Assembly: GCA_023423975.1 (NCBI GenBank)
Contig: JAFAEO010000084.1
Location: 186,001 to 250,000, forward strand
Direction of reading: 5' to 3'
DNA: 64,000 nt
Source: Pseudomonadota bacterium
GTDB lineage: Bacteria > Pseudomonadota > Gammaproteobacteria > Burkholderiales > Burkholderiaceae_B
The notes under the pieces are model-generated. The model worked only from the letters and a program-made list of their open reading frames with translations. It was not told the origin of the DNA and made no database searches. The translations under genes and the position numbers were made by a program. Shown here piece by piece: positions 1 through 8,476 of the stretch; within the stretch, counting starts at the first letter, position 1, and the number at the start of each line of letters is the position of its first letter.

Positions 1-1427
1 AGTAGACCTATGGGGTGTTTTGTGATTGCAGCCCAGAGCAAGGGAACAAGGAAGGTGGCCAGATTGATGATCATCGCAACAAACGGCGCAAATAACATCG
101 CCAGACCGCCAACGACAACAGAAATGGTTCCCCATTTTGTCAGCCAAGCACCCAGCCCTTCTGTGCTGCCTGTGATCCATTCCTTGATGGACGCAAGAGA
201 GTTGATGATAGAGTCAATTTGCGGTTTCCACTCCGACGCTGGACCGATCAGCGTGCCGATAAGGGACTTGCCACCCTGCATCCAGACTGATATGTCCTCG
301 CCCACCAGGTACAGAGATGCGAGGATAGTGGCCATGCGCAGAAATGGGAATAGAGCGCCCATTCCCAGCGCGCGCAGCCGGATGAGAGCAGCGCCCAGCA
401 TTGTGACACCCTGTAGACCACCCATGAGCGCTGCGCGCATACGCATCAATGCCCATGATGCACCCAGGAGTGTCAAAGTCTTCAGAATACCAGTCAAATT
501 TTCCGCAACCAGTTGACTGACCTTGAAAAATCCCTCTGAGGCCTTGGTGGCTTCGTTTATGTCTCGCGCAGCCTTAACCCATGCATTTCTGAGCAAGGTC
601 ATGCCCTTGCCGAATCCCTTCGGCAGAGCGTTGAATTTTGCTTCAATCTTCTCGGCTTGTTTAAGCAGGCCTTGCGCCATCTCTTTGGATGTCAGCTTTC
701 CTGCCTTGCCCATTTCTTTGAGTTTGGTAACGCTGATGCCAAACGAATCGGCAATAGCCACAGCCAGGCCTCCCGAGTTCTCAAGAATCGAACGAAGCTC
801 ATCCCCCTGCAGCACACCAGACCCAAGCGCCTGCGAGAATTGCAGAATTGCGGCCGAATCCTGGGCGGCGCCCTTGCTTGTGGTCGCAACGGCTTTTCCA
901 GTCAAATCTGCCAGTTTTACTGCGTCCGCATCAGATAACCCAAGAGTGTCGCGGCTGCGAGCAATGGAACCGAACATATCCAGCCCGGCGATGTAGTCAG
1001 ATCCAGACGCCTGAGCGTTGCGATAGATCTGATCACGGATCTGCTTTTTATTTGCTGGGTTCTGGGCAAATATGTCGATCTGCGCTTCTGATCCCGTCGC
1101 CTGGTCGATGGCATTCGTAAAGCTCGCCACGCCGATGCCGGCAAACGCAGCTCGAATATATCCGGCCAAAGCGCTGTATTGTCCGCCAACTTGACGGGTC
1201 TGGCGCAATAGGACCGCTTGCTCACGGATGAAGGTGCGCTGTTCCCGGACGGCGTCCCGCACGCCCAGGAATAGCCCTTGAAAGCCCCCACGACCTACAG
1301 CAGATGCTGTACGCACCGCGGTACCGATCTGGCGCGCAGCGGCCACGGCCTGATTTTTATACTCACGCAGGCCTGATTTGTCCACGTGGTATTTCAGTAC
1401 CGTGACGAGTTCTCGAACAGTTGCCAT
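1..1427 (-). CDS. Phage tail tape measure protein (N-terminal part, runs off window)
   Basis: I translated this frame on the minus strand from the ATG at 1427; it is open to the window edge, giving about 475 residues with no stop. The protein begins MATVRELVTVLKYHVDKSG and contains the tape-measure N-terminal signature (GDELRSILENSGGLAVAIAD, then a KLTSKEM segment), followed by hydrophobic stretches near residues 350-390 and 455-475. Tape measure proteins set tail length and are ejected with the DNA. Its ATG overlaps the stop of the preceding chaperone gene (TAATG), so translation is probably coupled. The C-terminal part is outside the window. Confidence 0.85.
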   Translation of the reverse strand, partial: MATVRELVTVLKYHVDKSGLREYKNQAVAAARQIGTAVRTASAVGRGGFQGLFLGVRDAVREQRTFIREQAVLLRQTRQVGGQYSALAGYIRAAFAGIGVASFTNAIDQATGSEAQIDIFAQNPANKKQIRDQIYRNAQASGSDYIAGLDMFGSIARSRDTLGLSDADAVKLADLTGKAVATTSKGAAQDSAAILQFSQALGSGVLQGDELRSILENSGGLAVAIADSFGISVTKLKEMGKAGKLTSKEMAQGLLKQAEKIEAKFNALPKGFGKGMTLLRNAWVKAARDINEATKASEGFFKVSQLVAENLTGILKTLTLLGASWALMRMRAALMGGLQGVTMLGAALIRLRALGMGALFPFLRMATILASLYLVGEDISVWMQGGKSLIGTLIGPASEWKPQIDSIINSLASIKEWITGSTEGLGAWLTKWGTISVVVGGLAMLFAPFVAMIINLATFLVPLLWAAITKHPIGL

Positions 1428-1657
1428 TAGTTATTTGCCTTCATTGCTGCGGCTTCTGCCGCCTCTTGGTTATCTAGCAGGGAATTGATCATCAGGATGT
1501 CGTCCATACTGATCTCGCCCCTGTTGATTTCACCCAATGTGGTGTATTTGGAAGAGGCCGCGCGAAATATGATTGCCTCAGCTACTAATTCTTCTCGAAA
1601 TTGCCCAATAATTCTCCCGCCTTCAGGTTCAGGCCCGGTCCAATATGGCCGAGCCAT
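1427..1657 (-). CDS. Second tail assembly chaperone ORF (gpT-like)
   Basis: This 76-residue ORF lies between the tail chaperone and tape measure genes and overlaps the chaperone by 73 nt in the -1 frame. In lambda-like and many contractile phages this position is occupied by the 'T' part of a G/GT chaperone made by programmed frameshifting, so it may be expressed as an extension of the upstream protein rather than alone. Its own ATG has no convincing ribosome site. I did not find a canonical XXXYYYZ slippery heptamer in the overlap, so the mechanism is inference. Confidence 0.6.
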   Translation of the reverse strand: MARPYWTGPEPEGGRIIGQFREELVAEAIIFRAASSKYTTLGEINRGEISMDDILMINSLLDNQEAAEAAAMKANN

Positions 1658-2031
1658 TGCACTAAAGGGCCGGCGAAGTTCAGCTTTATGATTTCGAACA
1701 GCAGCTGGGCAATGTCTGTGAAGTCCTCGAAAGCGTCATCGAAGTTCTGCTTGTTGATCTTTTGAGGCTTGTGTTGGTCGGCTCTCTCAAAGCTGACGGT
1801 GTCGCCAGTGATCAGCTTGTCCATCCATTTCTCGAGCAACTTGCTGTCGATCTGGGCCGAAGCGGCAACGAAAGCCGCCATCTCGTCCGCTTCCCCTTCT
1901 TTGGAGAAAAAACCGCCCATCACCGGGAGCAATTCCTTTTGTAGGTCGCCAAGGAGAATAAATCCCTGACGTGGCCGGAACTTGTCAACATAGAAAGTGA
2001 CATCTTTGATCTGAAATTCGGTGGGTTCCAT
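1585..2031 (-). CDS. Phage tail assembly chaperone (gpG-like)
   Basis: A 148-residue acidic-to-neutral protein located exactly between the tail tube and tape measure genes, where contractile phages encode the chaperone that coats the tape measure during assembly. Features visible are the N-terminal FQIKDVTFYVDKFRPRQGF segment and a C-terminal part rich in Leu/Ile (FTDIAQLLFEIIKLNF). The start overlaps the tail tube stop by one base (TAATG), and the 3' end overlaps the next ORF in another frame. Function is assigned from synteny more than from sequence. Confidence 0.65.
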   Translation of the reverse strand: MEPTEFQIKDVTFYVDKFRPRQGFILLGDLQKELLPVMGGFFSKEGEADEMAAFVAASAQIDSKLLEKWMDKLITGDTVSFERADQHKPQKINKQNFDDAFEDFTDIAQLLFEIIKLNFAGPLVQWLGHIGPGLNLKAGELLGNFEKN

Positions 2032-2453
2032 TATTCATTGCCTCCCACGAAGTAGTCAGCACGGTCGGTTTCAAGGATCCACTCGCGGCTGCCGAGTTCC
2101 TTGCCAAAGCCGGCATTGGGCATTTTTGTAATCCATGCCTTTGCCGCAGCAAACACCGTGGTGCCTCTCAGATCTCGGATGGTAAGTGGCAGCGGCGCCC
2201 GGCCACCAGACACCTGATCAGCCAGATAGGCGCCAGAGAAGAAGTCATTCGAAGATGACGTCTGTTGCATGGTGATGGTAATTCGCGCGCGGCGGTCGGC
2301 ACTCATGGAACGGGCGACCTCGCCATCGGCGCCGGCCTGCGAAGTTACGCCGTCGGTTATTTGCTCGATATTCACAAAATCGCCGTCATTCGTGCCAGTC
2401 ACGCTGTGTGAGCCGAAAGTGGTCTTCACCTCGGCGGCTGCATATGTTTTCAT
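2031..2453 (-). CDS. Tail tube protein (DUF3277 family)
   Basis: A 140-residue protein with the DUF3277 pattern: an N-terminal VNIEQITDGVTSQAGADGEV region, a central TITMQQTSSSNDFFSGAY segment, and the C-terminal GKELGSREWILETDRADYFVGGN motif. Proteins of this family form the inner tube of contractile tails and are encoded directly after the sheath gene, as here. The short gap to the sheath gene and the TAATG junction with the chaperone place it in one late operon. The family match is from memory of its motif. Confidence 0.8.
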   Translation of the reverse strand: MKTYAAAEVKTTFGSHSVTGTNDGDFVNIEQITDGVTSQAGADGEVARSMSADRRARITITMQQTSSSNDFFSGAYLADQVSGGRAPLPLTIRDLRGTTVFAAAKAWITKMPNAGFGKELGSREWILETDRADYFVGGNE

Positions 2454-2478
2454 GCTCTATTTCCTTTGAATGGGCCGA

Positions 2479-3834
2479 TTATTCGAAAGCGTAGGTCAGG
2501 GACCCTTTGATTTCGGCAGTGTGGATGGCGCCAGCCAGGCGGGCGGTAAACTTCACGTCTCGCAGTACGCGATTGGCCTTGTCATTAGTCGGCACATTTG
2601 CGGCCAGTGGGGCGCTGATCGTGTAAGAGGGGATGACCCGGCCGCGTTCGTCCAGTTCTTCAGGGGCGATGCCACCGCGAGTGACCCCTAGATCGAGCGG
2701 CACGCGCATGGCATTGGTAATGATCTGAATGCCAGCATCGGTGTATGGGATCTTGCCGTCAGCATTAATGATGGCTGACACCACATTGACCTTGATCTGC
2801 TCAACCAGCCAATCGCGGAAGCGGATCACATCGATCCATTCTCCGGCAGCTACCTTGCCGTACTGGGTAATAGCAAAGTTGCGGAACGGCTCGAATGTAT
2901 TCACGTTCTTTGCGTTGCAGGCGATAGATTGGCCCTCGAGCAATGGATCCGTCGAAATTCCAGCCAGACGCTTGTTTGCCCAGGTTTCGCCACCCGGGTA
3001 GAAGGTAAAGCAATGGCCGGCAATCGCCGCTTCCAGATATTCGTCGTCGTTCAGGTGATACCAGGTGGCGGAGCGGAAATACTGCTTGGTCTTGAGCTGC
3101 GAGCCAATATCACTGGTAACTGCGCCATCCAAGATCGTGGACTGGTCGCTGGACGTGAAAAACATGGACTCGTTCGCCTCTGCCCATTCAGCTGCTGCCA
3201 GGACATCGGCTTCTGTATGTGATGTGAGCGCGATGCCGTACCAGTCCTGATTCTCACGTTTGATGGCAGCCAGAGCCTCGGGTATGGCCTCGGTGCTTTC
3301 CTGTTCTACGATAGCGAGATTGCCATCGACGGTGACGCCCAAGTCAGCGCCAGCAACGTCATTATCGATTTCAATAGCTGTGCCTGTTCCGGTGGCGGTA
3401 ACACCAACCGTAAGCGCGTTGATGGCCGCAGCCAAGCCAGTGGCGATATCAGTGGTCGTATCCAGAGCCTGCCCGATGTACGTCGCTGGGACAGTCTGTA
3501 CGGCTCCAGTACTGTCCCGGTAGAGGATGTTGATGGTGTAGGTCGCCTCGGCGGCTGCAGTAACGTTCACAGTCACCGTATCCAACTGGCGCTTGCCAAT
3601 ATAAACGCGGTTGATCGCCGGAATCTGCTTGAATACGGCGGTAACAGCTCTGTAAAGAGCGCTGGCAGACGACAGGCCCAGCTCCAGCAGTTCACTGGCA
3701 TCGGTCACCACCAACACACGGCCGGCAGATAAGGTATGGGTGCCAACAATCAGCAGATCAGAGAAACTGCGCTCAGTGATGGCTGTGGTGCGCAGTGAAA
3801 CCTGCACATTCACGATGCGGTCAAGATTTGCCAT
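2479..3834 (-). CDS. Tail sheath protein (DUF3383 family)
   Basis: A 451-residue contractile sheath protein, so the phage is myovirus-like. The DUF3383 family features include the N-terminal IVNVQVSLRTTAITERSF segment, a middle Thr/Ala-rich insertion domain (about residues 90-190), and a conserved C-terminal half with WYHLNDDEYLEAAIAGHCF and IINADGKIPYTDAGIQII. I chose the ATG at 3834 rather than the upstream one because an AGGAG box lies 8 nt before it. A rho-independent terminator sits between it and the preceding gene, so it probably also has its own promoter. Confidence 0.85.
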   Translation of the reverse strand: MANLDRIVNVQVSLRTTAITERSFSDLLIVGTHTLSAGRVLVVTDASELLELGLSSASALYRAVTAVFKQIPAINRVYIGKRQLDTVTVNVTAAAEATYTINILYRDSTGAVQTVPATYIGQALDTTTDIATGLAAAINALTVGVTATGTGTAIEIDNDVAGADLGVTVDGNLAIVEQESTEAIPEALAAIKRENQDWYGIALTSHTEADVLAAAEWAEANESMFFTSSDQSTILDGAVTSDIGSQLKTKQYFRSATWYHLNDDEYLEAAIAGHCFTFYPGGETWANKRLAGISTDPLLEGQSIACNAKNVNTFEPFRNFAITQYGKVAAGEWIDVIRFRDWLVEQIKVNVVSAIINADGKIPYTDAGIQIITNAMRVPLDLGVTRGGIAPEELDERGRVIPSYTISAPLAANVPTNDKANRVLRDVKFTARLAGAIHTAEIKGSLTYAFE

Positions 3835-3852
3835 TGTGGTGGCTCCTAAAAT

Positions 3853-3876
3853 GAAAAAGCCACCGGACGGGTGGCT
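3853..3876 (-). terminator. Rho-independent terminator upstream of the sheath gene
   Basis: On the minus strand a 7-bp stem AGCCACC/GGTGGCT with a 5-nt loop is followed by TTTTT. It separates the head-tail genes from the sheath/tube module and would dampen read-through unless an antiterminator acts. Confidence 0.75.
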
Positions 3877-3901
3877 CATGGACAATGAATCGAGAGGTCG
3901 T

Positions 3902-4426
3902 CTACGGGGTTTCCGTCACAACTTCAGCAATAAATGACTTTGGTTCCTGCGGCACGACCTGTGGTGTCACATCGCTGGTACCGTGCACCTGGTCGAAATA
4001 GTCGACTGTCTCAGATGCGGCACGGGTGTAGCTCGCGTCGATATCGAGCACCGCACGCGGTTCGTAAGTGGTGGCGTCGCGCAGCACTGATATGTCCTGT
4101 AGCTGCGGCTGGTCGTTGATGGCAATGTTCTTTTCGCTGGCCAGCACATTGGCCGCTTCGGTGTGGACCGCCATCGACAGTGCTTCCATGATTTCCCAAC
4201 TACCCGGGCCAAAACACTGCAACTGGATCCGCGCGTTCCGGTGCGAGTTAAGAGGCCGGGAGCCGCCTTCTGCGATCTTTCCTATGTGGACGGGCAGCGG
4301 GTTAGCCAGATCGACCTGCAGAGTGATGTAGGGCAGTGCTGGCCGCGTGCCGTTCTGGTTGGCCATAATCATGGGGGTCGTGGTCAGCGCCTTGAAATAA
4401 GCGTAGAAATCAGCGTGCGCGCCCAT
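3902..4426 (-). CDS. Phage neck/tail terminator-like protein
   Basis: A 174-residue protein between a head-tail adaptor and the sheath. It has the pattern of the phage neck/tail terminator group: an N-terminal FYAYFKALTTTPMI region, then LPYITLQVDLANPLP and a conserved RNARIQLQCFGPGSWEIMEA segment in the middle. Such proteins cap the tail tube and join it to the head. The C-terminus is a Pro/Glu-rich extension. Assignment comes from synteny plus a general family resemblance, so the exact family is uncertain. Confidence 0.6.
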   Translation of the reverse strand: MGAHADFYAYFKALTTTPMIMANQNGTRPALPYITLQVDLANPLPVHIGKIAEGGSRPLNSHRNARIQLQCFGPGSWEIMEALSMAVHTEAANVLASEKNIAINDQPQLQDISVLRDATTYEPRAVLDIDASYTRAASETVDYFDQVHGTSDVTPQVVPQEPKSFIAEVVTETP

Positions 4427-4428
4427 AA

Positions 4429-4773
4429 TTAAATCCTTACAGCCAAATACCGGAAGTGGTTAATGACATCGCTTTGCCAGGGGGAAATAGCGCGGACAAG
4501 GTAGCGACCGCCGCGCCATTCCAGAATATCGCCATTGCTATTGTCGGAACCTGCAACCTTCAATTCAGTGCTGCTATAGATCCGGACCATGGCTTCCACG
4601 CGCCGACCCTCCGGTAATGCTTCCATATGGTCGTAATCTTCTTTCTTGGCCGGCTGTACGCTGGCGGTCACGTCAGGCAGCGGCCCCTCGGTGCCTTCAT
4701 GCCAGATGCCGTCGCCGTCGTACCCGCCAGGAGTCTTGCGAATGATGGTCTGTGGTTTGCGAAATGAGCTCAT
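4429..4773 (-). CDS. Putative head-tail adaptor protein
   Basis: A 114-residue basic protein (MSSFRKPQTIIRKTPGGYDG at the start; YSSTELKVAGSDNSNGDILE in the middle; WQSDVINHFRYLAVRI at the end). The layout, a short beta-rich protein between an HK97-gp10-like gene and the tail terminator, matches the head-tail adaptor slot of tailed phages. Its start overlaps the previous stop by four bases. I do not recognise a named family; the role is inferred from position. Confidence 0.5.
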   Translation of the reverse strand: MSSFRKPQTIIRKTPGGYDGDGIWHEGTEGPLPDVTASVQPAKKEDYDHMEALPEGRRVEAMVRIYSSTELKVAGSDNSNGDILEWRGGRYLVRAISPWQSDVINHFRYLAVRI

Positions 4774-5219
4774 TTGAGAACCTCGTAGCGCACTGCATTG
4801 GCCAATGCACCAGTATCAACCAGCGGCTTGCTCGAGCCCTTCTGCTTGATTGTCGATGGTGCATTAGGCTTTGCCCACCGGAAGGCCTGAATGATATGCG
4901 CCTTTTGGTGCTTCTGAGCAAATTCTCCCAGTTGCATCATGGCCGTGTGTATCGGCGTGCCTTTCATGATCTTTTCGGCTTGTCGGTCCATCGCCGTACC
5001 AAGAACGTCATCGTTCTTGTTGGCAAAGTCATGCATGAATGGGCGGGCAGGGATTCGCTCGGTACCGTATTCGTTATAGATTGCGATATCCAGTAGGTCG
5101 GTACCCTCATGGCTGCCGCTACCAGCCTGGATGCCGAACTTCACACCAGCATTGCTAGCTTTGAGACTTTCAGCGATGATGCGGTCCAGGCCACGGTCGA
5201 TGACTTTGACATCAGCCAT
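4770..5219 (-). CDS. HK97 gp10-like / Mu gpG-like tail completion protein
   Basis: The 149-residue product has the hallmark motifs of HK97 gp10-like proteins: IYNEYGTERIPARPFM near residue 50 and PLVDTGALANAV near the C-terminus. These proteins act in head-tail joining. The ATG at 5219 was chosen because it overlaps the stop of the upstream gene (TAATG), a junction used repeatedly in this operon; the ORF could start 12 nt earlier. Confidence 0.75.
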   Translation of the reverse strand: MADVKVIDRGLDRIIAESLKASNAGVKFGIQAGSGSHEGTDLLDIAIYNEYGTERIPARPFMHDFANKNDDVLGTAMDRQAEKIMKGTPIHTAMMQLGEFAQKHQKAHIIQAFRWAKPNAPSTIKQKGSSKPLVDTGALANAVRYEVLK

Positions 5220-5647
5220 TACACGCCCCAAGGTCCGACGCAGCAGCCGGTAGGGTGCTGCCCGATCGTAATGGATCCTAGGCGCTTGCAGATATTGGCC
5301 AATTTCTCAAACTGATCCATGTACCCGTATGGATCTCGGCCCGGCTCTGTGGTGACGGTCGATACTGCCCATTCGCGCTCAAGATCGCCTTCTTTCTCAC
5401 GCTTGAGCACGCCAGTGCTGACCCCGCCATTTTCGACAGCTGCCTTTTGCTGCTGGATGCCGTATAGGATGGCGGCCGCATAATACACCTGCGCCGTATC
5501 CTGCTGTTCATCCGTCAGACAAGTAGGTCGGTACCCAAATGCGAGACGTAGCGCCATTGTCTTATCCTCGGTCGTCGCCGCTTTGACGGCTGGCGCTAGA
5601 AAGTCCAGGAGCAGGATAAGTGCGGCGATTTTTGCTTCGTCTTGCAT
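5219..5647 (-). CDS. Putative head completion/connector protein
   Basis: A 142-residue, largely helical protein that follows the capsid genes and precedes the gp10-like gene, the usual place of a connector or DUF4054-like head completion protein. Visible are an N-terminal hydrophobic helix (KIAALILLLDFLAPAV), a segment DTAQVYYAAAILYGIQQQ and a DPYGYMDQFEKLANICKRL region. I do not claim a family firmly; the connector role is inferred from synteny. Confidence 0.5.
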   Translation of the reverse strand: MQDEAKIAALILLLDFLAPAVKAATTEDKTMALRLAFGYRPTCLTDEQQDTAQVYYAAAILYGIQQQKAAVENGGVSTGVLKREKEGDLEREWAVSTVTTEPGRDPYGYMDQFEKLANICKRLGSITIGQHPTGCCVGPWGV

Positions 5648-5658
5648 TTGGGGGTTCC

Positions 5659-5922
5659 TTACTTCTTGTTCGCCGTTTTGGTTGCGACCGCTGGCGTTTC
5701 AGGCTGAATGCCTCCATCAGAAGCTGGTGTAGGCGCTACAGGTTCGGGCGAAACAACCGGTGAATCGTCGTCACCGCTCGCCTTAACCAGAGCGCCGGTC
5801 TTCAGGAGCCGAGCAACTGCCTTGGCGTCCACATCGGCGACCTGAAGTGGACCAATGCGGATGAACTTACCGTTAGCGCCGGCCACGTTGACCAGGCAAG
5901 GGTTTGGGTTTTTGACTTTCAT
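5659..5922 (-). CDS. Small virion-region protein of unknown function
   Basis: An 87-residue protein directly downstream of the capsid gene. The N-terminal half (MKVKNPNPCLVNVAGANGKF) looks like a small beta domain and includes DVDAKAVARLLKTGALV; the C-terminal 40 residues are a Pro/Ala/Glu/Lys-rich tail. Short proteins with such tails are common after capsid genes. No function can be assigned. Confidence 0.55.
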   Translation of the reverse strand: MKVKNPNPCLVNVAGANGKFIRIGPLQVADVDAKAVARLLKTGALVKASGDDDSPVVSPEPVAPTPASDGGIQPETPAVATKTANKK

Positions 5923-5931
5923 TGGTTTTCC

Positions 5932-6888
5932 TTACAGTCCGACTACTTTGGTGAAAGCCAGCGGGTAGTGCACGGAGACACCGCCGGTGCGGGCGTAGCA
6001 GGGCACAACCAGTTCCAGGTTGCGCGCCTGGGCAGGCAGCTGGTTGAATGGCATGACTTCTTCCAGGTTGGCGTTTTCTTCGCTGAATTCGCCAATAATG
6101 GAGAGAGTGTCGCCGGCTACAAGTTCCAGCTCAGGCAAATCCATGATTTGCATGTTCGGGTACTTTTCACGCACCACCGTGTAAGCGGTTTTGCCGCCTG
6201 AGTCGGCCACATACTTGCTGTTCATTGCAGCAAATGACGAGGCCGGAATAGCCAGGCGGTTTGGTGTATGCACGCCTTTGCTTTGCGTGCGTACGGCGTT
6301 GTACATGATATCGACGTCAGCGACGATCTGTGCAGCGGTCGTGGCTGGGTCTGACCAGTTACCTGTAACGCCGGCAGTGGTGCCGATGTTCGGGTGGTTG
6401 GTGATGCCGTACAGGCCATAATCCGGGTCACCCACCATGGCGATCTGGTTTTCCTTGACTTCAACTGCGCGGCGAGCAGCGAAGGCCTTACGTGTGGGCA
6501 GATTGGCACCCAGCGCGATCGAGGCGTTCAGCTCGTTGATGTTGTAGCCGTAGGAATCGCCGATGGTACGTACCGGTACCGTGGTTTCCTTGCCGGAAAC
6601 ATCAGCACGCGGCAGATCGTCCGCATAATTGGCGATGATCTTAGCAATGCCCACATGGTCATATGACTTGTAGGTGATCGTTTCGGCCCATTCCGGCGCA
6701 TCAGACGAGCGGGGGACAAGCAGAAGGCCGCTCATAGGAGGCAGTTTGCGGTCATAAGTACGTGTCTTCACGTAGTTAAGTTCGCGAGCTGCGAAAATGC
6801 CCTGATCCTCGCGGAAGGTGACACTTTGAGTGTGGGCGAATGACACAACAGCTGTGGCGTCCGCCTCATCGTAATGCATGTGCTTCAT
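5932..6888 (-). CDS. Major capsid protein (DUF2184 family)
   Basis: A 318-residue capsid protein of the DUF2184 group. Recognisable are an N-terminal RELNYVKTRTYDRKLPPMSG segment, the central YGYNINELNASIALGANLPT stretch with AMVGDPDYGLYGITNHPNI, and the C-terminal PCYARTGGVSVHYPLAFTKV. It forms the shell with the downstream-facing decoration protein. The ATG at 6888 was preferred over one 18 nt upstream because an AAGGAAAA box precedes it. A terminator separates it from the cement gene, suggesting strong independent expression. Confidence 0.85.
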   Translation of the reverse strand: MKHMHYDEADATAVVSFAHTQSVTFREDQGIFAARELNYVKTRTYDRKLPPMSGLLLVPRSSDAPEWAETITYKSYDHVGIAKIIANYADDLPRADVSGKETTVPVRTIGDSYGYNINELNASIALGANLPTRKAFAARRAVEVKENQIAMVGDPDYGLYGITNHPNIGTTAGVTGNWSDPATTAAQIVADVDIMYNAVRTQSKGVHTPNRLAIPASSFAAMNSKYVADSGGKTAYTVVREKYPNMQIMDLPELELVAGDTLSIIGEFSEENANLEEVMPFNQLPAQARNLELVVPCYARTGGVSVHYPLAFTKVVGL

Positions 6889-6904
6889 GATATTTTCCTT
6901 GTGC

Positions 6905-6929
6905 AAAAAGAAACCCGCCGAAGCGGGTT
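6905..6929 (-). terminator. Rho-independent terminator between cement and capsid genes
   Basis: On the minus strand the stem AACCCGC/GCGGGTT with a TTCG loop is followed by TCTTTTT. It lies just upstream of the capsid start, so the capsid gene must rely on read-through or a local promoter. Confidence 0.75.
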
Positions 6930-6952
6930 ATGTGCGATTGATGAAAGCGGAT

Positions 6953-7387
6953 TTAAACGCCGGCTACTTCAGAGAACGGGTTATGCAGCTCAACCAGGGC
7001 GATTGTGTCGCCGGTGACGGTCGTGGCTGCGCTGCGAAATACTGCATTTGGCAGCAGTGTGCCGGCATTGGCCACAACGCCGGAGGCATTGAAGCTGACC
7101 GGACCGTCTTTTGTGATGGTGCCAGTTGCTTTGGCCCAGACCAGGCCGCGTGTCATCACTGACGCGCATTCTGTCTTGACGTAGGTTGCGCCTGGTACAG
7201 CATGGCTGTGAACTGTGATGCCGCGCACTTTTGTGCCGGCACCAGCAACCAGCAGCCCGGCAGCGTCGGTGCCCGTTACAACACCGAAGGCCAGCGTATC
7301 AGCTCCGACCGGGAAGGATTCGACCCGGTCATCACCGGCATCGGCTTTCATGCCCGCAAAGGCAATGTCCATTTGATCTTCATACAT
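6953..7387 (-). CDS. Capsid decoration/structural cement protein
   Basis: A 144-residue Ala/Gly/Val/Thr-rich protein between the protease-scaffold and capsid genes. The segments FPVGADTLAFGVVTGTDAAG, VRGITVHSHAVPG and the turn-rich TKDGPVSFNASGVVANAGT resemble the small beta-structured cement proteins (DUF2190/gp24-like) that stabilise expanded heads. Position and composition support the call; the specific family is not certain. Confidence 0.6.
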   Translation of the reverse strand: MYEDQMDIAFAGMKADAGDDRVESFPVGADTLAFGVVTGTDAAGLLVAGAGTKVRGITVHSHAVPGATYVKTECASVMTRGLVWAKATGTITKDGPVSFNASGVVANAGTLLPNAVFRSAATTVTGDTIALVELHNPFSEVAGV

Positions 7388-7414
7388 GATGTGTGATTCC
7401 TTGTGATGGGGTTA

Positions 7415-8476
7415 TTAGGCTGTGCGCTGAGCGGCGATCATACGTGCCCGGGCGTCAGCAGCAGACACAGGCGCGTCCTTGCCATCTTCTTTGACGGAAG
7501 AGGCGGTCGGCGCTGTGGTGCTTTGGCGCTGTTGCGCGATGGTGTCCTGACGTACCTGCTTGTCTGCGACGGCCAGATCATAGGCAGCTGACACGTAATC
7601 GTCGGACTTGCCGGTCAAATCAACACCGTCACCACGAATGGCCGTGATAACAGCAACTTGAATGTCCCGATCTGACTGATCTTGCTTGATCTTGACCCCG
7701 TGGCTGTCAGCCTTGGCCTCCAGATCCATGCGGGCGCGGATATCCTTGCGGGCATCCTCGCGCATTTTATCGGCATCGGTTTTCAGCTTTTTGACTTCAG
7801 CCTCGGCAGCGTCAGCGCGTGCAGCTTCTTTATCGGCGTCAACGCGTGCCTTAGTGGCATCCTGACGTACTCGGTTCAACTCTTGTGCCACTTCAGGGGC
7901 AGCGTCATAACTGATGCCTGAATCGAGGCGCACTTTTTCCATGTTCATGGTGGTTTCCTCAGTAATTACGGCATCTGCCGCATCAAGTGATAGCCTGGCA
8001 TTACCTGCCCGACCACGTTCTACAAGCGCGAGGTGGTTCACGCGCAGGTTTCGTTGCACAGCGTCATACCGCTCGCCGTTAAATTCCCCGGGGGTTTCGT
8101 CCAGATCGACGGAATATCCCAGTGAAAGTTCTTTTTTCCCTGCCGCAATTGGCGTGGGGTCATGAATGATGATGTCTGCGCGCAGATCCTCACCGTCTTG
8201 TCTACCGGGAGTCAGCACTGTTCCAACGGCATGGGCTTTAGCATTCTGTGCAGTTACAGCGCCAGGGTGCCCATCAGTGATGGGCTTGCCTTTCATACTG
8301 GATAAATGATCCTGCGAAAACACTTCGTCGGGTGGGCGATATTCACGCCGTATTTTCCCCGCACCGTCCCGGTATAAAAAAATCCCCGTTCTGGAAAGAA
8401 TCGGGGAATCTTCAATAAAACCTTCTGGCGTCGTGACCGCTCGTATGGGGACGCGATCAAAGCGATTTACCGTCAT
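7415..8476 (-). CDS. Prohead protease fused to scaffold (DUF2213)
   Basis: A 353-residue protein with two parts. Residues about 1-170 form the DUF2213 protease-type domain (KGKPITDGHPGAV and ELSLGYSVDLDETPG are its conserved blocks, followed by NHLALVERGRAG). Residues about 190-265 are a charged Ala/Asp/Glu/Lys coiled coil typical of an internal scaffold; the tail is Ala/Ser/Thr-rich. The predicted role is capsid scaffolding and maturation cleavage. I chose the ATG at 8476, which overlaps the HNH gene stop (ATGA); the frame extends four codons further upstream. Confidence 0.8.
   Translation of the reverse strand: MTVNRFDRVPIRAVTTPEGFIEDSPILSRTGIFLYRDGAGKIRREYRPPDEVFSQDHLSSMKGKPITDGHPGAVTAQNAKAHAVGTVLTPGRQDGEDLRADIIIHDPTPIAAGKKELSLGYSVDLDETPGEFNGERYDAVQRNLRVNHLALVERGRAGNARLSLDAADAVITEETTMNMEKVRLDSGISYDAAPEVAQELNRVRQDATKARVDADKEAARADAAEAEVKKLKTDADKMREDARKDIRARMDLEAKADSHGVKIKQDQSDRDIQVAVITAIRGDGVDLTGKSDDYVSAAYDLAVADKQVRQDTIAQQRQSTTAPTASSVKEDGKDAPVSAADARARMIAAQRTA

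Noticed and set aside
10..1291. Plus-strand and minus-strand ORFs at the left edge
   Set aside because: They are shadows of the tape measure gene, which is open in one minus frame through the whole stretch.
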